Shown here: piece after piece, positions 25,260-32,868 of the stretch
Numbering within the stretch: the stretch's first letter is position 1
Layout of the letters: each line of letters opens with the position of its first letter
NCBI RefSeq assembly: GCF_014237875.1
Contig: NZ_JACJVJ010000002.1
Location: 620,001-684,000, forward strand
DNA from: Parasphingopyxis marina
GTDB lineage: Bacteria; Pseudomonadota; Alphaproteobacteria; Sphingomonadales; Sphingomonadaceae
Direction: 5' to 3'
DNA: 64,000 bases
Made by a program: the position numbers and the translations under genes
Notes under the pieces: generated by a model
Seen by the model: the letters and a program-made list of their open reading frames with translations, nothing else
Told to the model about the DNA's origin: nothing
Database searches by the model: none

Positions 25260-26444
25260 TCAGCTCGCCCCGAATTTCAGCAGCTTGATCGCTTCGGAGT
25301 TCGACACCTGCCCGCCGACGCGTTTCGTCGCGTAGAAATGGACGAACGGCTTGTTCGAAAACGGATCGCGCAGGATCGCCGTTTCGGCCCGCTCGGCGAT
25401 CAGATAGCCGGCGCGGAAATTGCCGAAGGCGATGGCGTACTCGTCCGAAGCGATGTCCGGCATGTCGTCGGCCTCGACGATCGGATAGCCGAGCAGCGTA
25501 TCGGGCTGGCCCGCAACCAGCCCCGGCTGCCAGAGAAACGCGCCGTCGCTCGTCTTGAACTTGCGGATCGCCGAGAGGGTCGCCGAGTTCATCACGAAAT
25601 GCGCGCCCTGCCGATAGGGCGAACGCAGCGCCTGGACGAGATCGATCAGCGCGTTTTCCGGCTCCGAACCGGCAAAGGCGCCGTCGGCCCCGGTCGCGAT
25701 ATATTGCAGCGACCCGAAGGCGCGGACATCGTCGGCCTCGTCCGTGATCGTTCCGCTAAGCAAACCCTCGGGCCGGTTGGTGCCGTTGCCGGACACGAAG
25801 GCCGCGCCTTCCGCCCGGGCGAATTCGGTCGCGATCTCGCCGGCGAGCCAGGCTTCGACGTCGAACGCCGCATCGTCGAGCATCGCCTGGCTGGCCGCCG
25901 GATTGGCATAGAGATCGCCCATCGGCGGCGCGATCTCGGCGAAATCGGGTGTATCGGTTTCGGGCCGCGCGGCATCCTCGGCGACCCAGCCCGAGGGCGT
26001 GCCGCCGGTCGTCACCAGCTTGCGATAGCCGGCGCTGCCGACCTTCACGACATTGGCGATCGCGCGGATCGGCGAGATCGACACAAGCGTCTTGTCGATC
26101 ACCGCGTCGATTTCCTGCGGCACCGCATAACCCCCCGCCGGGCCGGACGTGCCTTCGAAGGCCTTGCGCTCCAGCCCCGTTTCGAGGCCGCGGCGCAGAT
26201 AGCGGCGCGCGAAATCGCCCTCGCCCTGCGGCATGGATTTCGTGCCTTCCAGCGCGGGACGCGCGGCGGCCACCGTATGCGCATCCATCCAGCGCTTCAT
26301 CGCGGCCATATGTTCGGCCAGCGCCTCGGCGGCGGTCGGCTCGGCTTCGTCCTCGGCGACCTCCTCGTGCGGCGCTTCCTCCATCGCCGCGAAGCTCGCC
26401 GCGAGCGGATCCATCTTGGTTTCGATATCCATCAGTTTCTCCAT
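25260..26444 (-). CDS. GTA major capsid protein (gp5-like, HK97 fold)
   Basis: A helical delta domain with charged coiled coil occupies about residues 1-95. The HK97 core follows (GGYAVPQEIDAVIDKTL, VKVGSAGYRKLVTTGG, FVSGNGTNRPEGLL, FVMNSATLSAIRKFKTSDG, YAIAFGNFRAGYLIAER). The delta domain is presumably removed by the prohead protease. The ATG at 26444 is preferred over an in-frame codon 13 residues upstream because translation there would start within a C-run. It is separated from the protease gene by four non-phage genes, which is unusual. Confidence 0.95.
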   Translation of the reverse strand: MEKLMDIETKMDPLAASFAAMEEAPHEEVAEDEAEPTAAEALAEHMAAMKRWMDAHTVAAARPALEGTKSMPQGEGDFARRYLRRGLETGLERKAFEGTSGPAGGYAVPQEIDAVIDKTLVSISPIRAIANVVKVGSAGYRKLVTTGGTPSGWVAEDAARPETDTPDFAEIAPPMGDLYANPAASQAMLDDAAFDVEAWLAGEIATEFARAEGAAFVSGNGTNRPEGLLSGTITDEADDVRAFGSLQYIATGADGAFAGSEPENALIDLVQALRSPYRQGAHFVMNSATLSAIRKFKTSDGAFLWQPGLVAGQPDTLLGYPIVEADDMPDIASDEYAIAFGNFRAGYLIAERAETAILRDPFSNKPFVHFYATKRVGGQVSNSEAIKLLKFGAS

Positions 26445-26586
26445 CGGTTGGGGGCACAAAAAAACCCCCGGGCCGGACGGCACGGAGGCGAAGGACCGGC
26501 GGGGATGCCGGTGTTGACGCGAAAGCCAGGCCTACCTAGCGAGGGTCACGCATCGCATTGAAAACAATCAGAGGATCAGTCTGCCC

Positions 26587-27090
26587 ATGCTGCCTATCAT
26601 TACTCGTTCTGGTACTCTCGCTGCGCTTTCCGTCACCCTCTTCGCCTGTTCGGGCGAAACCGATGCCGCCAGCGCGGACGGCGACAATGTCGAGGCCGTC
26701 GCCGTGTCGGACGATGCGCCCGACAGCGCCACCGAACCGCAGGCCGCCGACTGGACCGGCATCGAGGATCCCGGAACCCACGCCGCCATCGACGCGCGGC
26801 TCGCTGACTTCGCCAACGAATATGGCCCGTTCGGTCTAGTCGTGGTCGAGGCCCTCGAAGGCGACGACCACTGGACGGCTGCCGGCAAAGCGTCGTTCGA
26901 TCTCGGCATGCCGGCGATCGTCGTTTCCACCAGCCAGCATGAAATCCATTTCGCCGGCGACGAGGGCCTCGCCTATTTCGAGGACTTCCGCGCCGAGCTC
27001 GCCGAGGAAACCGCCGCCTATTTCGATCGCGGCGAATTCGTCGAAGGCGTCGACCACGCGCTGGGCCGGATCGCCAACTTCGAAGGCTAG
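26587..27090 (+). CDS. Lipoprotein with degenerate TPM-like domain
   Basis: This 167-residue lipoprotein has a signal and lipobox LFAC at about residues 19-22, then an acidic Ala-rich linker to ~55. The remaining ~100 residues fold plausibly as a TPM domain: DARLADFANEYGPFGLVVVE, FDLGMPAIVVSTSQHEIHF and YFDRGEFVEGVDHALGRI, the last matching the TPM C-terminal helix pattern. Function is unknown. It is the first of four non-GTA genes between the capsid and protease genes and runs against the GTA operon. Confidence 0.65.
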   Translation: MLPIITRSGTLAALSVTLFACSGETDAASADGDNVEAVAVSDDAPDSATEPQAADWTGIEDPGTHAAIDARLADFANEYGPFGLVVVEALEGDDHWTAAGKASFDLGMPAIVVSTSQHEIHFAGDEGLAYFEDFRAELAEETAAYFDRGEFVEGVDHALGRIANFEG

Positions 27091-27147
27091 CGCCGGGCAC
27101 GCCGGAAGCGCTTTCCTTGGCCGTCAAATGGCCCTAAACGCACCGCC

Positions 27148-27420
27148 ATGACCGAACCTACCGAACAGAAAGCGGCTGACACTCCGCCGGACCGCCTCTC
27201 CAACAATCCGACGAGCGACTTTTACGAGCCCGCGGTGCTGGAGCGCGGCATAGGCATCCGTTTCAAGGGCCGCGAGCGCCGCGACGTCGAGGAATATTGC
27301 CTCTCAGAAGGCTGGATCCGCGTCCAGGCCGGCAAGACCCGAGACCGCCACGGCAACCCGCTGACGATCAAGCTCTCGGGCGAAGTCGAGGCGTGGTATG
27401 AGGATGCGGGCGAGGGCTAA
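27148..27420 (+). CDS. DUF3297 family protein
   Basis: This 90-residue cytoplasmic protein is nearly all one DUF3297 domain: DRLSNNPTSDFYEP, LERGIGIRFKGRERRDVEEY, CLSEGWIRV, GNPLTIKLSGEVEAW. The family is widespread in Proteobacteria and its function is unknown; to my recollection some members are called glutathione peroxidase-associated without strong evidence. Its stop overlaps that of the convergent membrane gene by three bases. Confidence 0.9.
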   Translation: MTEPTEQKAADTPPDRLSNNPTSDFYEPAVLERGIGIRFKGRERRDVEEYCLSEGWIRVQAGKTRDRHGNPLTIKLSGEVEAWYEDAGEG

Positions 27421-27821
27421 GCCGCGTTATCGGACGAGCTAGAAACGGCCCGCCAGCGAAAGCCGTGCATGACGAGATAAAAAGTAATCGCGGCCAGAAA
27501 CCCGCCACCAAGAAAGAGGCTGTGAATTTCGGTATCGAATTCGAAGATTCGGCTCGGTCCGCCCAGTATCAACATCGATAACTTGCCTCCTAGAAGGCCG
27601 GCCAGCGCGGCACTCACGGCGCTAACTCCGATTGTCGCGCGTGCTAAAACGTACAGCGGCAGCCCGATAATGAGAATAAATACGAAGGCAAACACAAATC
27701 CCAGAAGAAAGATAAGCGGAGCGGGCTGATTTCCGGTGTAAATGACGCCAACGACAGCGGCCGCAGCAGCGGTGGCGGCGAGAAGCCGCGTTCCAGAAAG
27801 TGCCTCTTGCGATTGGCTCAT
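27417..27821 (-). CDS. Small hypothetical membrane protein
   Basis: This 134-residue protein has about four hydrophobic helices (near residues 12-28, 35-58, 66-85 and 100-117), short loops and a serine-rich tail. No family is recognised. Base composition is somewhat more AT-rich than its neighbours. It lies on the GTA strand but is not a phage type; its stop overlaps the DUF3297 stop convergently. The 27822-27962 gap upstream is AT-rich and may hold promoters for this gene and the DUF2165 gene. Confidence 0.55.
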   Translation of the reverse strand: MSQSQEALSGTRLLAATAAAAAVVGVIYTGNQPAPLIFLLGFVFAFVFILIIGLPLYVLARATIGVSAVSAALAGLLGGKLSMLILGGPSRIFEFDTEIHSLFLGGGFLAAITFYLVMHGFRWRAVSSSSDNAA

Positions 27822-27962
27822 ATTATATATTAGTCGCCGTTGGGGTCAGTTCTCAATCCATCACCTCAAAGTTCATAGTGAGCGATTGCAACTCGACGGC
27901 AACTTTACATTCTACATGTCTCGTCCCACCCTCCCCTTCATTTTTGCAGGAGGGGGCGAAAA

Positions 27963-28451
27963 ATGATCCGGATACTGAAATCCTTGCTGATAATGTTCGT
28001 CGGCCTGCAGGCCCTGTTCTACGGGCTCCAGAATATCGCCAATCTCGAAATCGCCCAGGCCTTTGTCGGCGGCACGCTCAGCCTTACCGGGCATGAATCC
28101 TATCCCGAAACCATGTTCTTCGCGATCACGAGCCCGGCGCTCCACGCGGTCATCCTGTGGTTCATCATCGCCTGCGAACTCGCCATCGGCCTGCTCGGCA
28201 TCAAGGGCGGCTGGGACCTGTTCGCCGCGCGCAACGCGAACCCTGCGGCATTCCAGGCCGCCAAGCGCTACGGTATTGCGAGCGCGGGCCTGGCCCTGTT
28301 CCTCTGGTTCGGCCTGTTCATGGGCGTCGGCGGCGCCTTCTTCCAGATGTGGCAGACCCCCGCCGGGATCGCCGCCCTCCAAGGCGCGTTCATGTACGCC
28401 ATGTCGTCGGCCATCGTCCTCCTGTTCGTCTGCCATACGCCGGACGATTGA
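27963..28451 (+). CDS. DUF2165 small integral membrane protein
   Basis: This 162-residue protein has four membrane helices. Family stretches are GLQALFYGLQNIANLEIA, VGGTLSLTGHESYPETM, ITSPALHAVILWFIIACELAIG and LALFLWFGLFMGVGGAFFQMW. The role is unknown. AGGAGGGGGCG is a strong ribosome binding site seven bases before the ATG. The stop at 28449-28451 directly abuts the convergent stop of the prohead protease at 28452-28454. Confidence 0.9.
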   Translation: MIRILKSLLIMFVGLQALFYGLQNIANLEIAQAFVGGTLSLTGHESYPETMFFAITSPALHAVILWFIIACELAIGLLGIKGGWDLFAARNANPAAFQAAKRYGIASAGLALFLWFGLFMGVGGAFFQMWQTPAGIAALQGAFMYAMSSAIVLLFVCHTPDD

Positions 28452-28838
28452 TCAGACGACCGCATGCACCCGCGCCAGCGGCTGCATCGGGACGGCGACG
28501 AGGCTGACTTCGACGAGATCGAGGTCGATAAGCTCGCGCAGTTCGCCCTGCCGGCCCTCACGCACGCGATAGCCGAAGGAGAGCCCGCCGAGCGCGCCCT
28601 GCCCCAGCCTCTCCGCCAGCACCGGATCGCCGATCTCGGCGACGACCCGCAGGCCGCGGCTGTCTTCCTCAAGGCTTTCGATCCGGCCGATCACATGGCC
28701 GCGCTCATGCTGCCAGAGCAGCGGCACATCCGCCCCCTGCCCCAGCGCGCGGCGGAAAGCGCCCTTGCGGATCACATCGCCGCCGCGATCGGGGCGATCG
28801 AAGATGGCGGCATAGCCCGCAAAGCGCACCCCGCTCAT
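28452..28838 (-). CDS. GTA prohead protease (gp4-like, HK97 family)
   Basis: This 128-residue serine protease matures the capsid. His44 in LLWQHERG, Ser87 in LGGLSFGYRV and Glu110 in LDLVEVSLV are the family catalytic and conserved residues, and GYAAIFDRPDRGGDVIRKGAF is the usual N terminus. It overlaps the DUF6127 stop by four bases (ATGA). The capsid substrate gene lies 2 kb away instead of being next in line. Confidence 0.93.
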   Translation of the reverse strand: MSGVRFAGYAAIFDRPDRGGDVIRKGAFRRALGQGADVPLLWQHERGHVIGRIESLEEDSRGLRVVAEIGDPVLAERLGQGALGGLSFGYRVREGRQGELRELIDLDLVEVSLVAVPMQPLARVHAVV

Positions 28839-29149
28839 CGCCCGACGCCGTCCATAAGGCCGAAGCGTATGGCGAAGCCGAACAGCATCAGCGCGATCAC
28901 CGCTTTTGCGAGCCAGCCAAGCGCGGACCGGATCGCCCCGCGCCGCGCGATCCGCCAGGCGGAGAGCAGTTCGCGCAGCTCGCCGATATCCTTGGCGGCG
29001 CGCGGATCGGACAGGCCGAGCTTGTGCATCGCCCGCGCCGCGCCGATCTCGCTCGCCTCCTCGATAACCGCGCGGATCGTCACGAGATCGCCGCCGCGAT
29101 CGGCAAGCTGGGCGACGAGGCGCGTGAGCATTTCGGTATCGTCGGTCAT
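28835..29149 (-). CDS. DUF6127 family GTA-associated protein
   Basis: This 104-residue protein has an N-terminal helical part (TEMLTRLVAQLADRGGDLVT, EEASEIGAARAMHKLGLSDP) and one C-terminal membrane helix near residues 78-98. It occupies the place of RcGTA g3.5 between portal and protease, where DUF6127 proteins recur in sphingomonads. Function is unknown. The start at 29149 overlaps the portal stop by four bases. Confidence 0.8.
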   Translation of the reverse strand: MTDDTEMLTRLVAQLADRGGDLVTIRAVIEEASEIGAARAMHKLGLSDPRAAKDIGELRELLSAWRIARRGAIRSALGWLAKAVIALMLFGFAIRFGLMDGVGR

Positions 29150-30258
29150 GGCGCGATTCCCAGCATTTGCCGCTTCTCCTCGGGGCTGAGGAAATCCGCC
29201 GCGCTGACCTGTTTCCAGAGCCGCTCGCGATCCTCGGACAGCGCGGGCACCCGGTCGAGATCGACCGCCAGCCGCGCCTCGGGCCACCAGGCGGAGAGCC
29301 CCTGCGCGATGCCCGAGAGGATCTTCGTCATCAACGGCAGCACGCCGAGCCGCCACAGCGCGCGGTTGGCCTCGCGATAATTGGCGTAGGTGTTGTCGCC
29401 GGGCAGGCCGAGCAGCATCGGCGGCGCGCCGAAGGCGAGCGCGATCTCGCGCGCCGCCGCAGCCTTCAGCCCGACGAAATCCATGTCGGCGGGCGACAGG
29501 CTCATCGCCTGCCATTTGAGCCCGCCCTCCAGCAGCATCGGGCGGCCGGCATTGGCGGCGCCCTGGAAGCCCGCCTCCATCTCCTCCTTCAGCCGCGCGA
29601 ATTGTTCGGGCGAGAGCGCAGCGCCCGGATCGCCGGGATCGTAGACCAGCGCGCCGCTGGGCCTTGCGGCATTGTCGAGCAGCGCCTTGTTCCAGCGGGT
29701 CGCGGCGTTGTGGATCGCCACCGCGCCCGCCGCCGCGCCCAAGGCACCGAGCCCGTAATGGTCGTCGAGCGGGTGCATGGCGCGGATATGCACGAGCCCC
29801 GGGCGCCCCAGCCCGTCCTTCGCCGCGAGCCGCTCCACGCTCTCACCGACGCGGTAGAGAAAGGCGGCAGGCCAGCCCTGCGCGTCGGGCTCCACCGTCA
29901 CCCGTTCGGGGCGCAGCGCGTAGAGCTCGGCGGGCTCCCCGTCCGCATCGCAGAGCAGGCGCAGGAACGCATTGCCGTGAAGCAGCAGATGGATCGCCGC
30001 GGTCTCGACCAGCGATTGCCCGGCGGAAGTGGCGGAGGCCAGGGCGACCTCCCGCGCGCCGCCGTCCAGCGGCGCGCCGCCGGCGCTTTCGCCGACCAGC
30101 CGCACCGCGCGCTGGGCCACCGCATTCTCGCAATAGGCCGCGCGCACCTGCGCCTCGTAACCGCGCGGCCAATCGCCCAAGGTCAACGCACCCCAGGGCG
30201 CGCGCAACAACGCCGGACGCGCCGAAGCGCCCCCGGACTTGCGTCCGAAGAGTTTCAT
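29146..30258 (-). CDS. GTA portal protein (gp3-like, HK97 family)
   Basis: This 370-residue portal forms the dodecameric DNA gate of the head. Recognised stretches are ENAVAQRAVRLVGESAGGAP, LLLHGNAFLRLLCDADG, LVHIRAMHPLDDHYGLGALG and GAPPMLLGLPGDNTYANYRE, in normal family order. It starts 48 bases before the divergent secreted-protein gene at 30308, which separates it from terL. Confidence 0.94.
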   Translation of the reverse strand: MKLFGRKSGGASARPALLRAPWGALTLGDWPRGYEAQVRAAYCENAVAQRAVRLVGESAGGAPLDGGAREVALASATSAGQSLVETAAIHLLLHGNAFLRLLCDADGEPAELYALRPERVTVEPDAQGWPAAFLYRVGESVERLAAKDGLGRPGLVHIRAMHPLDDHYGLGALGAAAGAVAIHNAATRWNKALLDNAARPSGALVYDPGDPGAALSPEQFARLKEEMEAGFQGAANAGRPMLLEGGLKWQAMSLSPADMDFVGLKAAAAREIALAFGAPPMLLGLPGDNTYANYREANRALWRLGVLPLMTKILSGIAQGLSAWWPEARLAVDLDRVPALSEDRERLWKQVSAADFLSPEEKRQMLGIAP

Positions 30259-30307
30259 ATTATGGGCTTTCCTTGTTGTTGCGTTTCACGATCCGGGGCG
30301 ACCGTTC

Positions 30308-30868
30308 ATGTTCAAATCCGTTGCCGCCTTGGCGGCCTGCACACTCTCCGTGGCCGCCTTGGCCCAAGAGGAGCAACCGCTCGTTCCATTCGACAATGGC
30401 TGGGTCTTCGGCGAAGCCGGCAACAATTGCATCGCACGCTATCAGCGCGACGACGGCAGCTATGCGATGATGGCCCTCACCAAATGGGACGACCTTTCCG
30501 ACAGCCTGCTCTATTGGCGACCCGGCCTCCAACCGATCGCCGACCCCGAACCGGGCGAGGAGGCCGGCGCCGACGCGATCGACGCCTGGGAAGAACAGGC
30601 ATCAAGCGGCTGGGGCGTGGGGCTGGAAATCGATCTTGTTCCCTACCACATCGGCACCTTGATTTCCGATAGCCGGGATCCGGCCGAACCCGATCGGCCG
30701 ATCTGGCGCATCGGCTTGCTCCAGCAGGAATTTCTCGACGCCCTCGAAACCGGAACGACGCTGACTGTCGCGCGCAATGGGGAAGTGGTCGACGCATTTC
30801 CGGTAGCGGGCAGCGCGGACCTTGCCGCCATGCTCCGCCAGTGCGTGGCGATGGATCCCTCCTTCTAA
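30308..30868 (+). CDS. Hypothetical secreted protein inserted between GTA terL and portal
   Basis: This 186-residue protein has a signal peptide (MFKSVAALAACTLSVAALAQ). The mature part contains NNCIARYQRDDGSYAM, a central acidic segment and a C-terminal FPVAGSADLAAMLRQC. The last pattern (small-barrel strand, then an A.L..C ending) resembles invasion-associated IalB-like periplasmic proteins, but the match is weak. The two mature cysteines may pair. It is opposite to the GTA genes and ends five bases before the convergent terL stop. Confidence 0.6.
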   Translation: MFKSVAALAACTLSVAALAQEEQPLVPFDNGWVFGEAGNNCIARYQRDDGSYAMMALTKWDDLSDSLLYWRPGLQPIADPEPGEEAGADAIDAWEEQASSGWGVGLEIDLVPYHIGTLISDSRDPAEPDRPIWRIGLLQQEFLDALETGTTLTVARNGEVVDAFPVAGSADLAAMLRQCVAMDPSF

Positions 30869-30872
30869 CCGG

Positions 30873-32201
30873 TTAAATCCCCCGCACCCGCGGCCTGCCC
30901 TCGGCGCCCAGCATGAGTTCCGTCAACGCCCAGACCAGCGCGTCGGCGCGGTCGGGGCTTCTCCCCGGCCCTTCATAGCCGCCCGCGATCGTCATTCCCG
31001 CCATCTCGTCTTCCAGCGCCGGGAAGGCCCCGGCATGGCTCACCGCGCCCGTCTCGTAGAGCGCGGCGACCGGCTCGGCGCGCGCGCTCTTGCCGCGCGT
31101 CGCATGGACGAGCCGCAGCGGCAGCCGCTTCTTCACCGCGCGCAGCACGCTTTCGACCATCGCCCCGCCCTGGTTCGCCTCGGCGATCACCCGGTCGGCC
31201 TGCCAGCGTTCCGCCGCCCGCGCCGCCGCCATCGCCCAGCCTTCGGGGCGCAGGCCCTCCACACTCGCATCGGCCAGCACATAGCCGCGCTCGTCCGCGC
31301 CCAGCCCGGCAACCACGATCCCGCACGCGTCCGAGCGTCTCGATCCTTGTTCGGCGCCCGCCCCGGCCGGCGGATCGATGCCGATCACGACGCGCTTCAT
31401 CTCGGGCGCCTCCCCCGCGCGGCACGCCTCGATCAGCGTGCGCGGCCACAGGCTGCCCTCGACATCCTCGATCAGTTCGCCGTCCAGCTCCTGCCGGCCC
31501 AGCCTCGTGCCGCCATAGGCGCGCGTCATCGCGGCGACGAAGCCGTCGCCAAGATGGCCGCGATTATCCGCGGTCCGCCCCCTCGTCACCGCCACCTGGC
31601 GATCGGCGAGCAGCCGCCGCACCAGCGGCACCGGCCTCGGCGTCGTCGTCGCCATCACCCGCGGATAATCGCCCAGCCGCATGCCCAGCATCAGATTGTC
31701 CCAGGCCGCCACGCCCTCTTTCCATTTGGCGATCTCGTCGGCCCAGGCGAGATGGTGGGCGGCGCCGCGCAGGCTTTCCGGCTCGGCCGCCGAATAGAGC
31801 ATGGCGATCGTGCCGTTGGTCCATTTGAGCCGCGCGAGCGAAGGTTCGAACTTCGGCCGTTCCTGCCCGTCGCTGACGGCAAGAAGCCCGCTTTCGCCCT
31901 CCACCATGATCGCGCGCGCGTCCTGCATCGTCGCGCCGACAAGCGCGATGCGGCAGGCGCCATGCCGGCTTGCGAAGCCGCGCACCCATTCGGCCCCGGC
32001 CCGCGTCTTGCCATAGCCGCGCCCGGCCAGCAGCAGCCACACCCGCCAGGCGCCAGGGGGAACGCGCTGGTTGCCGCGCGACCACATATCCCAATAGCGC
32101 AGGAATTGGGCGCGCTGCAGTGGATCGAGATCCGAGAGGAGCTCCATGCGATGCGGGAGATCCAGCCGGGCCAGCTGTTCCGCGATGGACGGGTCATCCA
32201 T
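30873..32201 (-). CDS. GTA terminase large subunit (gp2-like)
   Basis: This is the DNA packaging motor and nuclease. Walker A is AGRGYGKTRAGA at residues 59-70, with a Walker-B-like acidic site in HLAWADEIAKW, and C-terminal nuclease-domain stretches VVIGIDPPAGAG, GYVLADASVEG and DRADALVWALTEL. At 442 residues it is the usual size. It overlaps the terminase small subunit gene by eight bases. In GTAs this enzyme packages random host DNA headful by headful. Confidence 0.95.
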   Translation of the reverse strand: MDDPSIAEQLARLDLPHRMELLSDLDPLQRAQFLRYWDMWSRGNQRVPPGAWRVWLLLAGRGYGKTRAGAEWVRGFASRHGACRIALVGATMQDARAIMVEGESGLLAVSDGQERPKFEPSLARLKWTNGTIAMLYSAAEPESLRGAAHHLAWADEIAKWKEGVAAWDNLMLGMRLGDYPRVMATTTPRPVPLVRRLLADRQVAVTRGRTADNRGHLGDGFVAAMTRAYGGTRLGRQELDGELIEDVEGSLWPRTLIEACRAGEAPEMKRVVIGIDPPAGAGAEQGSRRSDACGIVVAGLGADERGYVLADASVEGLRPEGWAMAAARAAERWQADRVIAEANQGGAMVESVLRAVKKRLPLRLVHATRGKSARAEPVAALYETGAVSHAGAFPALEDEMAGMTIAGGYEGPGRSPDRADALVWALTELMLGAEGRPRVRGI

Positions 32202-32724
32202 CGCTCGCGCCGCTTTCCTCCTCCCTCTTCAGCCGCCGATGCATTTCGTCGAGGCGGCGCTTCAACTCCTCAAAGGCTTCTTCCGGGTCGCAGGCCCGCC
32301 CGTCCCCGTCGCGGTGGCGCAACGCCGTTTCTCGATGCGCCTGCAGCAGTCGCAGGCCGGCAGCGTCGCTATAATGGGTCATCGTCGCGACTTCCTTGTC
32401 GCCGCGCACGATCGGCTTTTGCGTACCGTTGATCGCCCGGTCGAGCATCACGAGTTCGAGCCGTTCATAGGCGATCGCGATCGCCTCGTCCCATGCCTGG
32501 CGGAACGCCGGGTCGCGCTTGCGAAGATCGCGCGCCGTTTTCGCGGTCTTGCCCGCTTCGGCCGCCGCCGCCGTGATGTTGCAGGTCGCCGCCAGCGTTT
32601 CGAGGAATATCTCCCGGCGCTTTTCGGTCCAGCCGTCGTGCCGCACCGCGCGAAGCTGCGCCCGGCCCGGCGCGTCGCCCGTATGGTTGCGCGCCAGCCG
32701 TGTTGCCGCCTGTGTTCTGGCCAT
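32194..32724 (-). CDS. GTA terminase small subunit-like protein (gp1-like)
   Basis: This 176-residue protein has a helix-turn-helix-like part (RREIFLETLAATCNITAAAA, then EAGKTAKTARDLRKRDPAFR) and a charged C-terminal coiled coil (EEAFEELKRRLDEMHRRL). RcGTA g1 was shown to be an unusual small terminase without specific cos recognition. The ATG at 32724 begins MARTQAATRLARN. It is the first gene after the promoter at 32816-32844. Confidence 0.83.
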   Translation of the reverse strand: MARTQAATRLARNHTGDAPGRAQLRAVRHDGWTEKRREIFLETLAATCNITAAAAEAGKTAKTARDLRKRDPAFRQAWDEAIAIAYERLELVMLDRAINGTQKPIVRGDKEVATMTHYSDAAGLRLLQAHRETALRHRDGDGRACDPEEAFEELKRRLDEMHRRLKREEESGASDG

Positions 32725-32758
32725 ATACTCTCGCCCGAAAACCTCTGTGCAAAGCAAA

Positions 32759-32789
32759 GGGCCGGAAGCGCCTTTCCAGCGCCCGGCCC
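32759..32789 (-). promoter_or_regulatory. GC-rich hairpin in the GTA mRNA leader
   Basis: GGGCCGG-aa-GCGC, a seven-base loop, then GCGC-CCGGCCC form an 11-bp stem with one bulge in the ~85-base untranslated leader of the GTA operon. There is no U-run, so it is not a plain terminator. It may protect the mRNA 5' end or act in post-transcriptional control. Confidence 0.5.
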
Positions 32790-32815
32790 CGACTCACATT
32801 TCTCGATGTTCGCTT

Positions 32816-32844
32816 TTTGTACCCAAACAGCGTGACGCTGTCAA
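32816..32844 (-). promoter_or_regulatory. Sigma-70 promoter of the GTA operon with overlapping palindrome
   Basis: Read on the minus strand, the consensus TTGACA (32839-32844), a 17-base spacer and TACAAA (32816-32821) form a near-ideal housekeeping promoter ~90 bases ahead of terS. The palindrome ACAGCG-tga-CGCTGT (32827-32841) overlaps the -35 box and the spacer, the position expected for a repressor or activator site controlling GTA production. The actual regulator is not in the window. Confidence 0.7.
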
Positions 32845-32868
32845 GATATTTTTACCGATTTGGTTATA

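Noticed and set aside
26444-26520. Terminator or attenuator ahead of the capsid gene (run of seven A on the plus strand near 26458)
   Set aside because: The minus-strand T-run is preceded only by a very weak hairpin (GCCG-tc-CGGC); I could not build a convincing stem.
15329-32724. Complete prophage
   Set aside because: There is no integrase, excisionase, repressor, replication, holin or attachment-site repeat, and the gene order and families are those of the Rhodobacter-type GTA.
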